NCBI RefSeq assembly: GCF_007991455.1 | Contig: NZ_BJYJ01000004.1 | Coordinates: forward strand, 124,001-188,000 | Direction of reading: 5' to 3' | Source: Chryseobacterium hagamense | GTDB taxonomy: Bacteria > Bacteroidota > Bacteroidia > Flavobacteriales > Weeksellaceae | Length of the DNA: 64,000 bases | Notes under the pieces: model-generated | What the model saw: only the letters and a program-made list of their open reading frames with translations | What the model was told of the DNA's origin: nothing | The model's database searches: none | In this document: positions 16,780 to 24,959 of the stretch, piece by piece | How the letters are laid out: each line of letters begins with the position of its first letter | Position numbering within the stretch: position 1 is the first letter of the stretch | Program-made: the position numbers and the translations under genes

Positions 16780-17642
16780 CTTAAAAATCTCTGAATCATT
16801 CCGCTCCATCCTTCCCGTTGCTCCTGTTCCGCATGTTCTCCGGCTTTACGGGTTTTGCAGACAATTTCCTTGATCACATACGGAACATCCCGGTAATCGG
16901 TGATCGATACGCAATTTCTTCCCAGCAAGTCTTTCCAGCCCTGGTCAGCACGCATCGCCTGGTCTGAATGCAGGACATTGATATGGTAAACCTCATATTT
17001 CTTTCTTGCCTCAGCCAGGAGTTCCTTATGCGTAAAGGTCTGCTGCCCGGCTCCCATAATCTCCCGGATCGCAGAAGCAGGAAGGGTTTTCAGGCAGGGT
17101 TCGTCACCTACGGTAAACAGCAATCCTTTCTGATTTCTTTTTTCAAAAGCATCGGTCCGGGTATGGAAAGCGGCAAAATACCAGGCTAACAGGTAGCTTT
17201 CTCCGCCATTTCCGCCTCCGCCGGATTCGATGTAGGTCCTGGTCAGCCACATGTCCAGTTCTTCATCACCGGATTCAAATTGTCCCACCTGCAGCGGATA
17301 ACTGTCGCATTCGTGATCCCCGATTCCCATAAACAGGAGTGCGGCATCCGGAACCCCGCCCTGGATAATTCCGCCCATCAGTTTGGGAAGCCCTTCCTGG
17401 ATCAGGTTATACGGAATATGGCCCATGCTTCCGGTAACATCCAGTCCTAAAATAATCGGGAATGATTCCGGGTGTACGGCTGAATCCCGGGCTTCCCTAA
17501 AGAATACCCCGTTTGGATTCATTGATTCGTGTGCTCTTCTTTCTGCGTTCTGAGTGAAAATTTCACCTGCACTTTTTGATGCATACCCCATCTTTCTTGC
17601 TCTGTCGAAACGAGCGTCCATGTCGTATCTTGTACTTCCCAT
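16776..17642 (-). CDS. von Willebrand factor A (VWA)-domain protein
   Basis: This 288-aa cytoplasmic protein has a MIDAS motif D68-x-T70-x-S72 (LGLDVTGSM) after an N-terminal segment rich in Arg and Ala. Glycine-rich ESGGGGNGGES (about 160-170) and the FTVGDEP stretch (about 194-200) complete the metal-binding surface typical of VWA domains. These domains mediate metal-dependent protein contacts, often with AAA ATPases, but no ATPase is adjacent here. The ATG of the purA-like gene overlaps its stop (ATGA), tying the two together. A VWA protein coupled to a purA paralogue suggests that they act as a complex, but their role is unknown. Confidence 0.8.
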   Translation of the reverse strand: MGSTRYDMDARFDRARKMGYASKSAGEIFTQNAERRAHESMNPNGVFFREARDSAVHPESFPIILGLDVTGSMGHIPYNLIQEGLPKLMGGIIQGGVPDAALLFMGIGDHECDSYPLQVGQFESGDEELDMWLTRTYIESGGGGNGGESYLLAWYFAAFHTRTDAFEKRNQKGLLFTVGDEPCLKTLPASAIREIMGAGQQTFTHKELLAEARKKYEVYHINVLHSDQAMRADQGWKDLLGRNCVSITDYRDVPYVIKEIVCKTRKAGEHAEQEQREGWSGMIQRFLR

Positions 17643-17734
17643 AACGTAAATTTTAGTTAAATACTGATTTTATAGTTACCCGTTGCATGCCGGGCTTTAA
17701 TTTTAATGCAATACGGAAGTTTGGTTCTATCCTT

Positions 17735-18286
17735 TTATTGTTCTCTTGTGTACATGATGTCTGTCCTCAGTACATATTTCAGTCCGCTGATCAGTATTTT
17801 TCCTTCGTGTCTTAACGGATGATGGAAGACCAGTGCTGACCCTTTCTTCGGAGCCACGGTGCACAGGCCTTCAAATTCGGTTTCCCCGCCTTCAAAATCG
17901 TCATTCAGATACATCATGAAGGTGTAAAAGCTCTTCTCATGTTCATTCTTGATATAGCTTCCGTCCCGGTGCATTTTGAACCGTTGTCCCAGCGAATATT
18001 TATAGATCCTGAACATTTCATTAAAACCTGAAACTTTATGGGTTTCATGGGTTTGAGGAAGAAATCCAGCGGCCCTATGAAACAGGTTTTCAGCCAGTTC
18101 GTTATCGAAAACCATCAGCCGGTCATTGTTCCGGATGCCTTTGCTCATGACCTGCCGGCCCTGCATATTGATCTTCGCTTCTTCAAATACCTTATCTTTT
18201 GTGAGTTCAATATAATGATCGCATTCCTCATTCGTCAGGAAATTTTCGATCAGAAAGATCTCCGGATGTAATATTGTCTTTTCCAT
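17735..18286 (-). CDS. 2-oxoglutarate/Fe(II)-dependent oxygenase, prolyl 4-hydroxylase type
   Basis: The 183-aa product carries the double-stranded beta-helix iron site H106-x-D108 (KMHRDGS) and distal H160 (PLRHEG). The basic 2-oxoglutarate ligand follows in LKYVLRTD (K170 or R174). EGGETEFEG (132-140) and the GSALVFHH strand fit the P4H pattern. The substrate is unknown: proteins, peptides or nucleic-acid-bound groups are possible. It sits between the NADAR and VWA genes in the same transcription unit, with gaps of 26 and 92 bases. Oxygenases of this fold are sometimes found in RNA-repair and ADP-ribose operons. Confidence 0.85.
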   Translation of the reverse strand: MEKTILHPEIFLIENFLTNEECDHYIELTKDKVFEEAKINMQGRQVMSKGIRNNDRLMVFDNELAENLFHRAAGFLPQTHETHKVSGFNEMFRIYKYSLGQRFKMHRDGSYIKNEHEKSFYTFMMYLNDDFEGGETEFEGLCTVAPKKGSALVFHHPLRHEGKILISGLKYVLRTDIMYTREQ

Positions 18287-18312
18287 AATATCAGGTGTTT
18301 GGTTTTGTGTTT

Positions 18313-18855
18313 TTATCTTCTCAGTTCGTCCCGTACTTCCATCAAAGCGAATCCCAAGAGGTTCTCACCGTTCCATTCAGAAGGGTTCATAGCCTTGGAA
18401 CTGGTTTCCGGCATTCCGATCCCCCAGATGGTATCGTACGGACTGGCTTCTACCAAAACCTGGTCTTGCGTGGACAGCAAAAATTCTTTCAGCGCTTCAT
18501 GCTGTGAAAACTTCAGCAGGTTCCCTTGTTTTACGATCCCGTATTTATGCTCATCCCAAAGCTGTGGGTCGAAATTTCTGACTTTTCTTCCCAGTCTTTT
18601 AACCTGATCCGGAGTTTCAGACTTTATGATCTGTTCCAAAATTTCATGATCATCAAAAAGCCTGGCTTTTCCGGCCATCATATAATGTTCGGCAGTCTTA
18701 TAGGTTATATCATCTTCCCGGAACTCAGCAGGAAACCACTGACTGAAGCAAGCTTTGGTCACTTCCCCTTTTGCCGTATGCCCCCAGAAGAACAGAAAGT
18801 CCGGTTTTTCATGGTGCTGGAATTTTTCAATGATATGTTGCATCGTGTATTTCAT
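18313..18855 (-). CDS. NADAR-family protein (YbiA-like)
   Basis: The 180-aa product has the NADAR hallmarks: FFWGHTA, ACFSQWFPAEF, TYKTAEHYMMAGKARLF (catalytic Glu-His region) and ASPYDTIWGIG near residue 140. NADAR proteins hydrolyse N-glycosidic bonds of ADP-ribose-like compounds. Some members have been reported to remove ADP-ribose from guanosine in DNA, and YbiA-type members act on riboflavin-pathway intermediates. The start at 18855 is preferred over 18876, because the longer start would lie inside the predicted promoter (18858-18881). It is the first gene of the large minus-strand operon leading to the macrodomain gene. Confidence 0.92.
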   Translation of the reverse strand: MKYTMQHIIEKFQHHEKPDFLFFWGHTAKGEVTKACFSQWFPAEFREDDITYKTAEHYMMAGKARLFDDHEILEQIIKSETPDQVKRLGRKVRNFDPQLWDEHKYGIVKQGNLLKFSQHEALKEFLLSTQDQVLVEASPYDTIWGIGMPETSSKAMNPSEWNGENLLGFALMEVRDELRR

Positions 18856-18857
18856 GA

Positions 18858-18881
18858 TTGCGTTATTTTTACACAAATTTA
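18858..18881 (-). promoter_or_regulatory. promoter and shared motif upstream of the NADAR operon
   Basis: On the minus strand TAAATTTG (18881-18874) matches the Bacteroidota -7 box TAnnTTTG, with TTG 21 bases upstream (18905-18903). The motif TTTGTGTA-N5-AACGCAA (18877-18858) begins inside the -7 box and ends two bases before the ATG. The same 15 fixed bases with the same spacer occur upstream of nrtR, so this is a candidate NrtR operator. Confidence 0.6.
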
Positions 18882-19209
18882 AAGGAATATGGTTTTACCT
18901 TCCAAATTAATTTGTGTTAATTTTACGCTAAAACACCTAAACTATTGATTTTCAATGATGAAAATTTCTAATGTGAACACGAATGACACAAATGTTTTGC
19001 ACAATTGACGCGAATTACTTGTGGTATTCTTTCTGTTTTAATGAATTTTAAAAGATAAGCTTTAATCCGAATTGTATATCCGAAAAACTCTGACAGAATA
19101 GAGTTACTATTGAAATGTTAAGCTTTTTTAGTCTGTGCACTGTAATGCACAACAGCAGAACAATAATCCATTATGAATTCGTGTAAATATTTGTATGACT
19201 CGTCTTAAA
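18882..19209. other. intergenic spacer between nrtR and the NADAR operon
   Basis: About 330 AT-rich bases containing the -33 side of the NADAR promoter. A stretch with repeated GAATGACACAAAT-like words (about 18970-19020) looks like a degenerate short repeat. No reading frame or terminator of quality was seen. Confidence 0.4.
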
Positions 19210-19905
19210 CTATTTCAGTTCAAAATAAAAACCCTGCTCTTCCAGTTCTTTGTATTTTTCCTGGTTGAAAGTAAACATTTTCCCGGGTCTGCCGCTGCCT
19301 TCTTTCTTGAAGTTGTCGGTTTCATTCAGCAGGCCGTAACTCATGATTTTTTTCCGGAAGTTCCGGCGGTCGATTTCCTGTCCGACGATGGTTTTATAAA
19401 GGTTTTCCAGCTCTGAGAAGGCAAATTCCCCGTTCAGCAGATTGAAGCCGACGGGCTGGTATTGGATTTTAGTCCGGAGTCTTTTCAATGCCGTATCGAT
19501 AATGGTCTGATGATCGAAAGCCAGTTCCGGAAGGCTGTTGATACCGAACCATTGGGCATCGTCCGCATCGGAGTCGGCAGCCAGCTCATGGTAAGACGGG
19601 TTTACCAATCCCAGGTAGGTTACGGAAACCACCCGGTTCCGGGGGTCGCGGCCCACATTGCCGAATGTATAGAGCTGTTCCAGGAAATCGGGCTTTATAC
19701 CGGCTTCTTCGCAGAGTTCGCGCTTTACGGCATCATCCAGGTTTTCATCATCCAGAACAAGTCCGCCCGGAAGTGCCCAGCCTCCTTTGAAAGGCTCGAT
19801 ATTCCGCTGGATCAGGAGCACCTGTAGTTCTTTTTTATCGAAATACCCGAAAACCACCGCATCCACGGCCACTTTGATATCCTGTAATTTCTTTGAACCT
19901 GCCAT
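19210..19905 (-). CDS. NrtR-like transcriptional regulator: Nudix domain plus C-terminal winged helix
   Basis: The 231-aa product has an N-terminal Nudix domain with an intact Nudix box (G48-x5-E54-x7-R62-E-x2-E66-E67-x-G69). Its C-terminal part (about 150-231) fits the winged-helix DNA-binding region of this family, with NFRKKIMSYGLL and GRPGKMFTFN. NrtR proteins repress NAD-metabolism genes and respond to ADP-ribose or related Nudix ligands. In Bacteroidota, relatives also regulate sugar genes. Here the gene leads an ADP-ribose-processing island, which makes ADP-ribose sensing the simplest reading. The complete Nudix box leaves open some hydrolase activity. Its own promoter shares a motif with the NADAR promoter, suggesting autoregulation. 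Confidence 0.85.
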   Translation of the reverse strand: MAGSKKLQDIKVAVDAVVFGYFDKKELQVLLIQRNIEPFKGGWALPGGLVLDDENLDDAVKRELCEEAGIKPDFLEQLYTFGNVGRDPRNRVVSVTYLGLVNPSYHELAADSDADDAQWFGINSLPELAFDHQTIIDTALKRLRTKIQYQPVGFNLLNGEFAFSELENLYKTIVGQEIDRRNFRKKIMSYGLLNETDNFKKEGSGRPGKMFTFNQEKYKELEEQGFYFELK

Positions 19906-19914
19906 AAATTAAAT

Positions 19915-19938
19915 TTGCGTTGTGAGTACACAAAGTTA
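19915..19938 (-). promoter_or_regulatory. nrtR promoter with candidate operator
   Basis: On the minus strand TAACTTTG (19938-19931) fits the -7 box, and TTTGTGTA-N5-AACGCAA (19934-19915) overlaps it, as at the NADAR promoter. In this copy the centre is also a small palindrome, TTGTG-AGTA-CACAA (19920-19933). The ATG lies 9 bases downstream of the motif. No clear -33 TTG was seen. Confidence 0.55.
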
Positions 19939-19974
19939 CGGTTTAGTTGAGAAATAAAAAATTATCTGAGTCAT

Positions 19975-20010
19975 AAACAAAAAAAATCCGCAGAGATTAT
20001 CTGCGGATTT
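19975..20010 (-). terminator. terminator of lepA
   Basis: An 11-bp perfect stem (aaatccgcaga, 19984-19994; tctgcggattt, 20000-20010) with a 5-base loop is followed on the minus strand by a run of about eight T. The MITE now separates it from the lepA stop codon by some 245 bases. Confidence 0.8.
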
Positions 20011-20048
20011 CACTTTTATCTTTTGCCTATTTAGCGGCTTTTTATTTA

Positions 20049-20255
20049 GAGCCTGTTTAAAATTTTAATTCATCAAACTTTCCGTCATTTCTCTTAATTT
20101 TCTGAATTAAATAAACTTTGTTTATTCTTCACTTTAATACGATGATTTCAATTGACTTAATTGAATATTGCCGGGCAACCGACATATTGATTTTTTAAGC
20201 TAAAATGCCTTAAATTCTTAATGTTAAAATATAAAAGGTAAATTTAAACAGGCTC
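20049..20255. mobile_element. MITE-like element, copy 2 (207 bp, TTA direct repeats)
   Basis: The terminal inverted repeats are nearly perfect: GAGCCTGTTTAAAATTT on the left, and the right end read inward is GAGCCTGTTTAAATTT. TTA flanks both sides (20046-20048 and 20256-20258). The right-hand TTA is the lepA stop codon (TAA on the minus strand). The interior aligns with copy 1 (11596-11808) in the same orientation and has no coding capacity. Confidence 0.8.
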
Positions 20256-22052
20256 TTAGTCATTCAGCTTCAGTACAGCCATGAATGCCGACTGCGGTAC
20301 TTCTACCCTTCCGATCTGCTTCATTTTCTTCTTTCCTTCCTTCTGCTTCTCCAAAAGTTTTCTCTTTCTGGAAATATCCCCACCATAACATTTGGCGGTA
20401 ACGTCCTTTCTCAATGCTTTGATGGTTTCCCTGGCGATTACCTTTGTCCCCAAAGCGGCCTGAACGGCAATATCGAACTGCTGTCTCGGGATCAGCTCGC
20501 GGAGCTTTTCACACATCTTTTTACCGATGTAGTAAGCGTTGGAATCGTGGATCAATGAAGATAAGGCATCCACCATATCCCCGTTGATCAGGATATCCAT
20601 CTTCACCAGCTTGGAAGAACGGAATCCGATCGGATGGTAATCGAACGAAGCATATCCTTTGGAAATGGATTTCAACCGGTCATAGAAGTCGAAAACCACT
20701 TCAGCCAACGGCATATTGAATACCAGCTCCACCCTTTCGGAGGTCAGGTAGCTCTGGTTAACGATTTCCCCTCTTTTCTCAATACACAGGGTCATCACAG
20801 CTCCTACGAAATCGGACTTGGTAATAATGGAGGCCTTGATGAACGGCTCTTCCACGCGGTCCATGGTTGATGGGTCCATCATTTCAGACGGGTTGTTGAT
20901 CAGGATCGGAACTTCAGGTTCCTTTTTGGTATACCCGAAATATGATACGTTGGGTACCGTCGTGATCACGTTCATGTTGAACTCCCGGTCCAGACGTTCC
21001 TGAACGATTTCCATATGGAGCATTCCCAGAAATCCGCAACGGAATCCGAAACCTAACGCAGCTGAGCTTTCCGGCTCGAAAACCAGGGAAGCATCGTTCA
21101 GCCTTAATTTTTCAAGGGAGAATCTCAGTTCTTCGAAATCTTCTGAGTCGATCGGGTAAATCCCGGCGAATACCATCGGCTTTACTTCCTCAAACCCTTC
21201 GATCGGTCCGGCAGCCGGATTGGTGAATGAAGTAATGGTATCCCCTACTTTTACTTCACGCGCATCTTTGATTCCGGATACCAGGTAACCTACGTCACCA
21301 CATTCTACCGTTTTTTTCGGTACCTGCTTCAGCTTCAATGTTCCTACTTCGTCAGCCCCGTATTCTTTTCCTGTAGCGAAAAATTTAATCTTTTCGTTTT
21401 TGGTAATGCTTCCGTTCACCACTTTGAAATACGCTTCGATCCCCCTGAACGGATTGTATACCGAGTCGAAGATCAGAGCCTGAAGCGGTGCATCCGGATC
21501 TCCTACCGGTGCCGGAATTCTTTTAACGATATGCTCCAGAAGGTCGTGTACCCCTTCCCCTGTTTTTCCGGAAACCCTTAATACATCATCGTAATCGCAG
21601 CCGATCAGATTCATGATTTCATCGGTTACTTCTTCAGGATTTGCCGAAGGAAGGTCGATTTTATTCAGGATCGGAATAATCGTCAGGTCATTTTCCAGTG
21701 CCAGGTACAGGTTACTGATGGTCTGGGCCTGGATGCTCTGGGCCGCATCTACAATCAGAAGCGCACCTTCACAGGCTGCAATGGAACGGGAAACTTCATA
21801 AGAAAAGTCTACGTGTCCCGGGGTATCGATTAAGTTTAAGATATATTTTTCGCCGTTCAGCTCATAATCCATCTGGATGGCGTGGGACTTAATGGTAATC
21901 CCGCGTTCTTTCTCCAGATCCATGTCATCCAGCGTCTGGGACTGTAATTCTCTTTGGGAAACCGTATTGGTATATTCCAGAAGACGGTCTGCCAAAGTAC
22001 TTTTACCATGGTCGATATGAGCGATTATGCAAAAATTTCGTATGTTTTTCAT
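20256..22052 (-). CDS. lepA: elongation factor 4
   Basis: The 598-aa product is a ribosome-associated GTPase that can back-translocate stalled ribosomes. The G motifs are clear near the N-terminus: AHIDHGKST (P-loop), DTPGHVDF (switch II) and NKIDLPSA (guanine specificity). The LepA-specific C-terminal domain ends with [27 protein letters not shown], shown here only as its short core [12 protein letters not shown]. The length is exactly that of the family. A -7-like box lies 20 bases upstream of the ATG. The stop codon coincides with the flank of MITE copy 2, so the element inserted without truncating the protein. Confidence 0.97.
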   Translation of the reverse strand: MKNIRNFCIIAHIDHGKSTLADRLLEYTNTVSQRELQSQTLDDMDLEKERGITIKSHAIQMDYELNGEKYILNLIDTPGHVDFSYEVSRSIAACEGALLIVDAAQSIQAQTISNLYLALENDLTIIPILNKIDLPSANPEEVTDEIMNLIGCDYDDVLRVSGKTGEGVHDLLEHIVKRIPAPVGDPDAPLQALIFDSVYNPFRGIEAYFKVVNGSITKNEKIKFFATGKEYGADEVGTLKLKQVPKKTVECGDVGYLVSGIKDAREVKVGDTITSFTNPAAGPIEGFEEVKPMVFAGIYPIDSEDFEELRFSLEKLRLNDASLVFEPESSAALGFGFRCGFLGMLHMEIVQERLDREFNMNVITTVPNVSYFGYTKKEPEVPILINNPSEMMDPSTMDRVEEPFIKASIITKSDFVGAVMTLCIEKRGEIVNQSYLTSERVELVFNMPLAEVVFDFYDRLKSISKGYASFDYHPIGFRSSKLVKMDILINGDMVDALSSLIHDSNAYYIGKKMCEKLRELIPRQQFDIAVQAALGTKVIARETIKALRKDVTAKCYGGDISRKRKLLEKQKEGKKKMKQIGRVEVPQSAFMAVLKLND

Positions 22053-22071
22053 TTAAGAACTATGTAATTTG

Positions 22072-22079
22072 CAAAGATA
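22072..22079 (-). promoter_or_regulatory. lepA -7 promoter box
   Basis: TATCTTTG on the minus strand fits TAnnTTTG and lies 20 bases upstream of the lepA ATG. No clear TTG at -33. Confidence 0.45.
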
Positions 22080-22310
22080 ATAAAATGCAGGATAATTTGC
22101 CGTTCTTAATTTTAAATCTGATTTAAACCTGAATAAAACCAATCTTTTACATGAAACCGGTATGCTTTATTTACCCAAACCAATACAAAAGATTTTATTC
22201 TGATCGTAAAGCCTGCCCTTGAAGCTTATTAAATATATATGATAAGTCCTGCCATTTTTATTCATCCTTATCATATTTGTGGTTAAATTAGCCCAACTTA
22301 ATATCCATCC

Positions 22311-24599
22311 ATGAAAAAGATTCTTTTCATCCTTTTACTTGTTCCATTTATTCAGGTCCGGTCGCAGTGGATCGAAAATGCCCCGGAGCATCCTGAGGAA
22401 TTCGTCAACCCGTTAATCGGGTCATTATCGAAGCCTTCGCTTTCCAATGGAAATACCTATCCTGCGGTTGCCGTTCCCCACGGGATGAACCTCTGGACGC
22501 CGCAGACCGGAAAAAACGGGAACGGCTGGCAATATACCTATGATGCCGATAAAATCCGCGGGATCAAGCAGACGCATCAGCCTTCACCCTGGATGAACGA
22601 TTACGGAATGTTTTCCATCATGCCTGTTACCGGTAAAATGCGTTTCACGGAAGACGAAAGGGCCAGCTGGTTTTCCCATAAATCCGAAGTTTCAAGACCT
22701 TATTATTACAGTGTTTACCTGGCTGACCATAATGTAACGGCAGAAATTACGCCCACAGAGAGAGCGGCCCAGCTCAGGCTGACCTACCCTGATTCGGAAA
22801 ACTCATGGATTGTGATAGATGCTTTTGATAAAGGCTCAGCCATCAGAATTATCCCTTCCGAAAAGAAAATTGTAGGATATTCCACAAGATATTCCCGCGG
22901 TAAACTGACCGGTTTTAAAAATTACTTTGTGATCTATTCCGATAAGCCCTTTGTAAAATATTCCGCCTGGAAGGATAAGGATTTTGTAAAGGATGTTACG
23001 GAAATTACAGGGGATCATTGCGGAGCCGTCATCGGTTTTGCGACGAAGAAAGGGGAAAAAGTGAATCTCCGGGTAGCTTCTTCCTTCATCAGTCCCGGAC
23101 AGGCGGAACTGAATCTGCAGCGGGAGCTGGCTCAGGATTCATTCGATGATACGTTCAGAAAGGCTAAGCAGGCCTGGAATGAAAAACTGGGAAAAGTGGA
23201 AGTGGCCGGAGGAACAGTGGATCAGATGCGTACTTTTTACTCCTGCCTTTACCGGATGCTCTGCTTTCCTCATAAAATGTATGAAATCGACCAGGCCGGA
23301 CAGATTGTTCATTACAGTCCTTATTCCGGGAACACGGAAACCGGTTACCGCTTTGCAGGAACAGGTTTCTGGGATACGTTCAGGGCGCTCTACCCTTTCC
23401 TGAATCTGGTGTATCCGGAAATCAACGTTGAAATGCAGAACGGGCTGATTAACGATTATAAGGAAGGCGGCTGGCTTCCCGAATGGTCGAGTCCGTCCTA
23501 TTCTGATATTATGATCGGCAACAATTCCGCCTCTGTGGTAGCCGATGCTTACCTGAAAGGCCTACGCGGTTATGATATTGAAACCCTGTACCAGGCTCTT
23601 CTGCATGGAGCCAATAACGAAGGTCCGGAGGCAACGGGAAGGCTGGGCATTCAGTATTATAAAGAACTCGGTTATGTTCCCTACGATGTAAAGATCAATG
23701 AAAATGCAGCCCGGACGCTGGAATACGCTTACGATGATTTTGCCATTGCCCAACTGGGAAAAGCATTAGGTAAACCGGAATCCGAATGGAAAGAATATTA
23801 CCGCCGATCCCAGAATTTCCAAAAAGTCATCGATCCCGAAACAAAACTAGCCCGGGGAAGAAACCGTGATGGAAACTTCCAGACTCCTTTTAATCCCTTT
23901 AAATGGGGCGATGCCTTTACGGAAGGAAATTCCTGGCACTATACCTGGTCGGTATTCCAGGATATTGAAGGTCTGGCAAGGCTAATGGGCGGGCGGAAAG
24001 CCTTCTCAAAGAAACTGGATCAGGTCTTTGAGTTGCCTCCCGTGTATGATGATTCGTATTACGGATCGACGATTCATGAAATTCAGGAAATGGTGAATGC
24101 CGATATGGGACAGTATGCCCATGGCAACCAGCCGGCCCAGCACATCATTTATCTGTACAATTATTCCGGGGAACCCTGGAAAACGCAGTATTGGGTACGG
24201 GAGACCATGAACCGCCTGTACCAGCCCAGCCCGGATGGTTATTGCGGCGATGAAGATAACGGGCAGACCTCAGCCTGGTATATTTTCTCAGCGCTTGGCT
24301 TTTATCCCGTAACGCCGGCAACAGATCAGTATGTTCTAGGGGCTCCCCTGTTCAAAAAAGCCATAGTGCATCTTGAAAATGGGAAAACACTTGAAATTAA
24401 TGCCAGGAACAATAATGACAACAACCGTTTTGTACAATCGCTGGAATTCAACGGAAAGAAATATACCAGAAACTGGCTCAGCCACCAGGAACTGATGAAG
24501 GGTGCCAAACTGGATTTTCAAATGGTTTCCCAGCCCAATAAAGACCGCGGAACGGATGAAAAGGATTTTCCGTATTCCTATTTCACGGACCAGAAATAA
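22311..24599 (+). CDS. GH92 family alpha-mannosidase, secreted
   Basis: This 762-aa exo-acting alpha-mannosidase has a signal peptide of about 18 residues (hydrophobic core ILLLVPF, then VRSQ). The N-terminal beta-sandwich carries FVNPLIGS and YPAVAVPHGMN. The C-terminal alpha-barrel has FWDTFRALYPFL, GGWLPEWSSP, DIMIGNNSASVVADAY and GDEDNGQTSAWYIFSALGFYPV, which holds the catalytic acid region. Members need Ca2+ and trim alpha-1,2 (sometimes 1,3 or 1,4) mannose from N-glycans or mannans. It is monocistronic. No SusC/SusD pair is adjacent, so it is not part of a visible polysaccharide-utilisation locus. Linkage preference cannot be read from sequence. Confidence 0.94.
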   Translation: MKKILFILLLVPFIQVRSQWIENAPEHPEEFVNPLIGSLSKPSLSNGNTYPAVAVPHGMNLWTPQTGKNGNGWQYTYDADKIRGIKQTHQPSPWMNDYGMFSIMPVTGKMRFTEDERASWFSHKSEVSRPYYYSVYLADHNVTAEITPTERAAQLRLTYPDSENSWIVIDAFDKGSAIRIIPSEKKIVGYSTRYSRGKLTGFKNYFVIYSDKPFVKYSAWKDKDFVKDVTEITGDHCGAVIGFATKKGEKVNLRVASSFISPGQAELNLQRELAQDSFDDTFRKAKQAWNEKLGKVEVAGGTVDQMRTFYSCLYRMLCFPHKMYEIDQAGQIVHYSPYSGNTETGYRFAGTGFWDTFRALYPFLNLVYPEINVEMQNGLINDYKEGGWLPEWSSPSYSDIMIGNNSASVVADAYLKGLRGYDIETLYQALLHGANNEGPEATGRLGIQYYKELGYVPYDVKINENAARTLEYAYDDFAIAQLGKALGKPESEWKEYYRRSQNFQKVIDPETKLARGRNRDGNFQTPFNPFKWGDAFTEGNSWHYTWSVFQDIEGLARLMGGRKAFSKKLDQVFELPPVYDDSYYGSTIHEIQEMVNADMGQYAHGNQPAQHIIYLYNYSGEPWKTQYWVRETMNRLYQPSPDGYCGDEDNGQTSAWYIFSALGFYPVTPATDQYVLGAPLFKKAIVHLENGKTLEINARNNNDNNRFVQSLEFNGKKYTRNWLSHQELMKGAKLDFQMVSQPNKDRGTDEKDFPYSYFTDQK

Positions 24600-24706
24600 A
24601 CTGACATGAACTTCAAGTTAACAGACTGGAATAAGGATGCCGGATGCCGGAAGTTTCCTATGACAAGAATACTCAAATAGGATATTGCTGATGTCTATTT
24701 CATTAA

Positions 24707-24760
24707 CTCCGGGTTTCACCCGGAGCTATGATCGTCAAGTCCCCTCGGAACATAAACATG
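24707..24760. repeat. short dispersed-type repeat with CTCCGGGT-TTC-ACCCGGAG hairpin
   Basis: A perfect 8-bp stem (24707-24714 / 24718-24725) is followed by GCTATGATCGTCAAGTCCC. The combination of a CCGGG-TTTC-ACCCGG hairpin with CTATGATC...GTCCC recalls a common intergenic repeat of flavobacteria. Confidence 0.55.
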
Positions 24761-24920
24761 AACCATCCTTTTTATTCTGTTACATTCCATTTCATGTCTT
24801 TCAATATGCTAATAGCAAAATGTTTAGTTTGATGATCAAGATTTCCGAACCAATTTTGACAGGAGAAATTTCCGGCTTTCAGCCTGTTAATCCGAATTCT
24901 ACTGGAAATCCATGTTAAAA

Positions 24921-24949
24921 TAAAAAAGAGAGACCTTCCGCCTCTCTCA
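24921..24949 (-). terminator. terminator of the 24960-25967 gene
   Basis: On the minus strand AGAGAG-loop-CTCTCT is followed by six T. It lies about 11 bases past the stop codon. Confidence 0.7.
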
Positions 24950-24959
24950 TTTCTCTTAT

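Larger units (their letters stand above)
24600..24959. other. intergenic gap with a palindromic repeat
   Basis: This 360-base gap between converging genes holds the hairpin repeat at 24707-24725 and the minus-strand terminator at 24921-24949. The remainder shows no credible gene. Confidence 0.5.
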
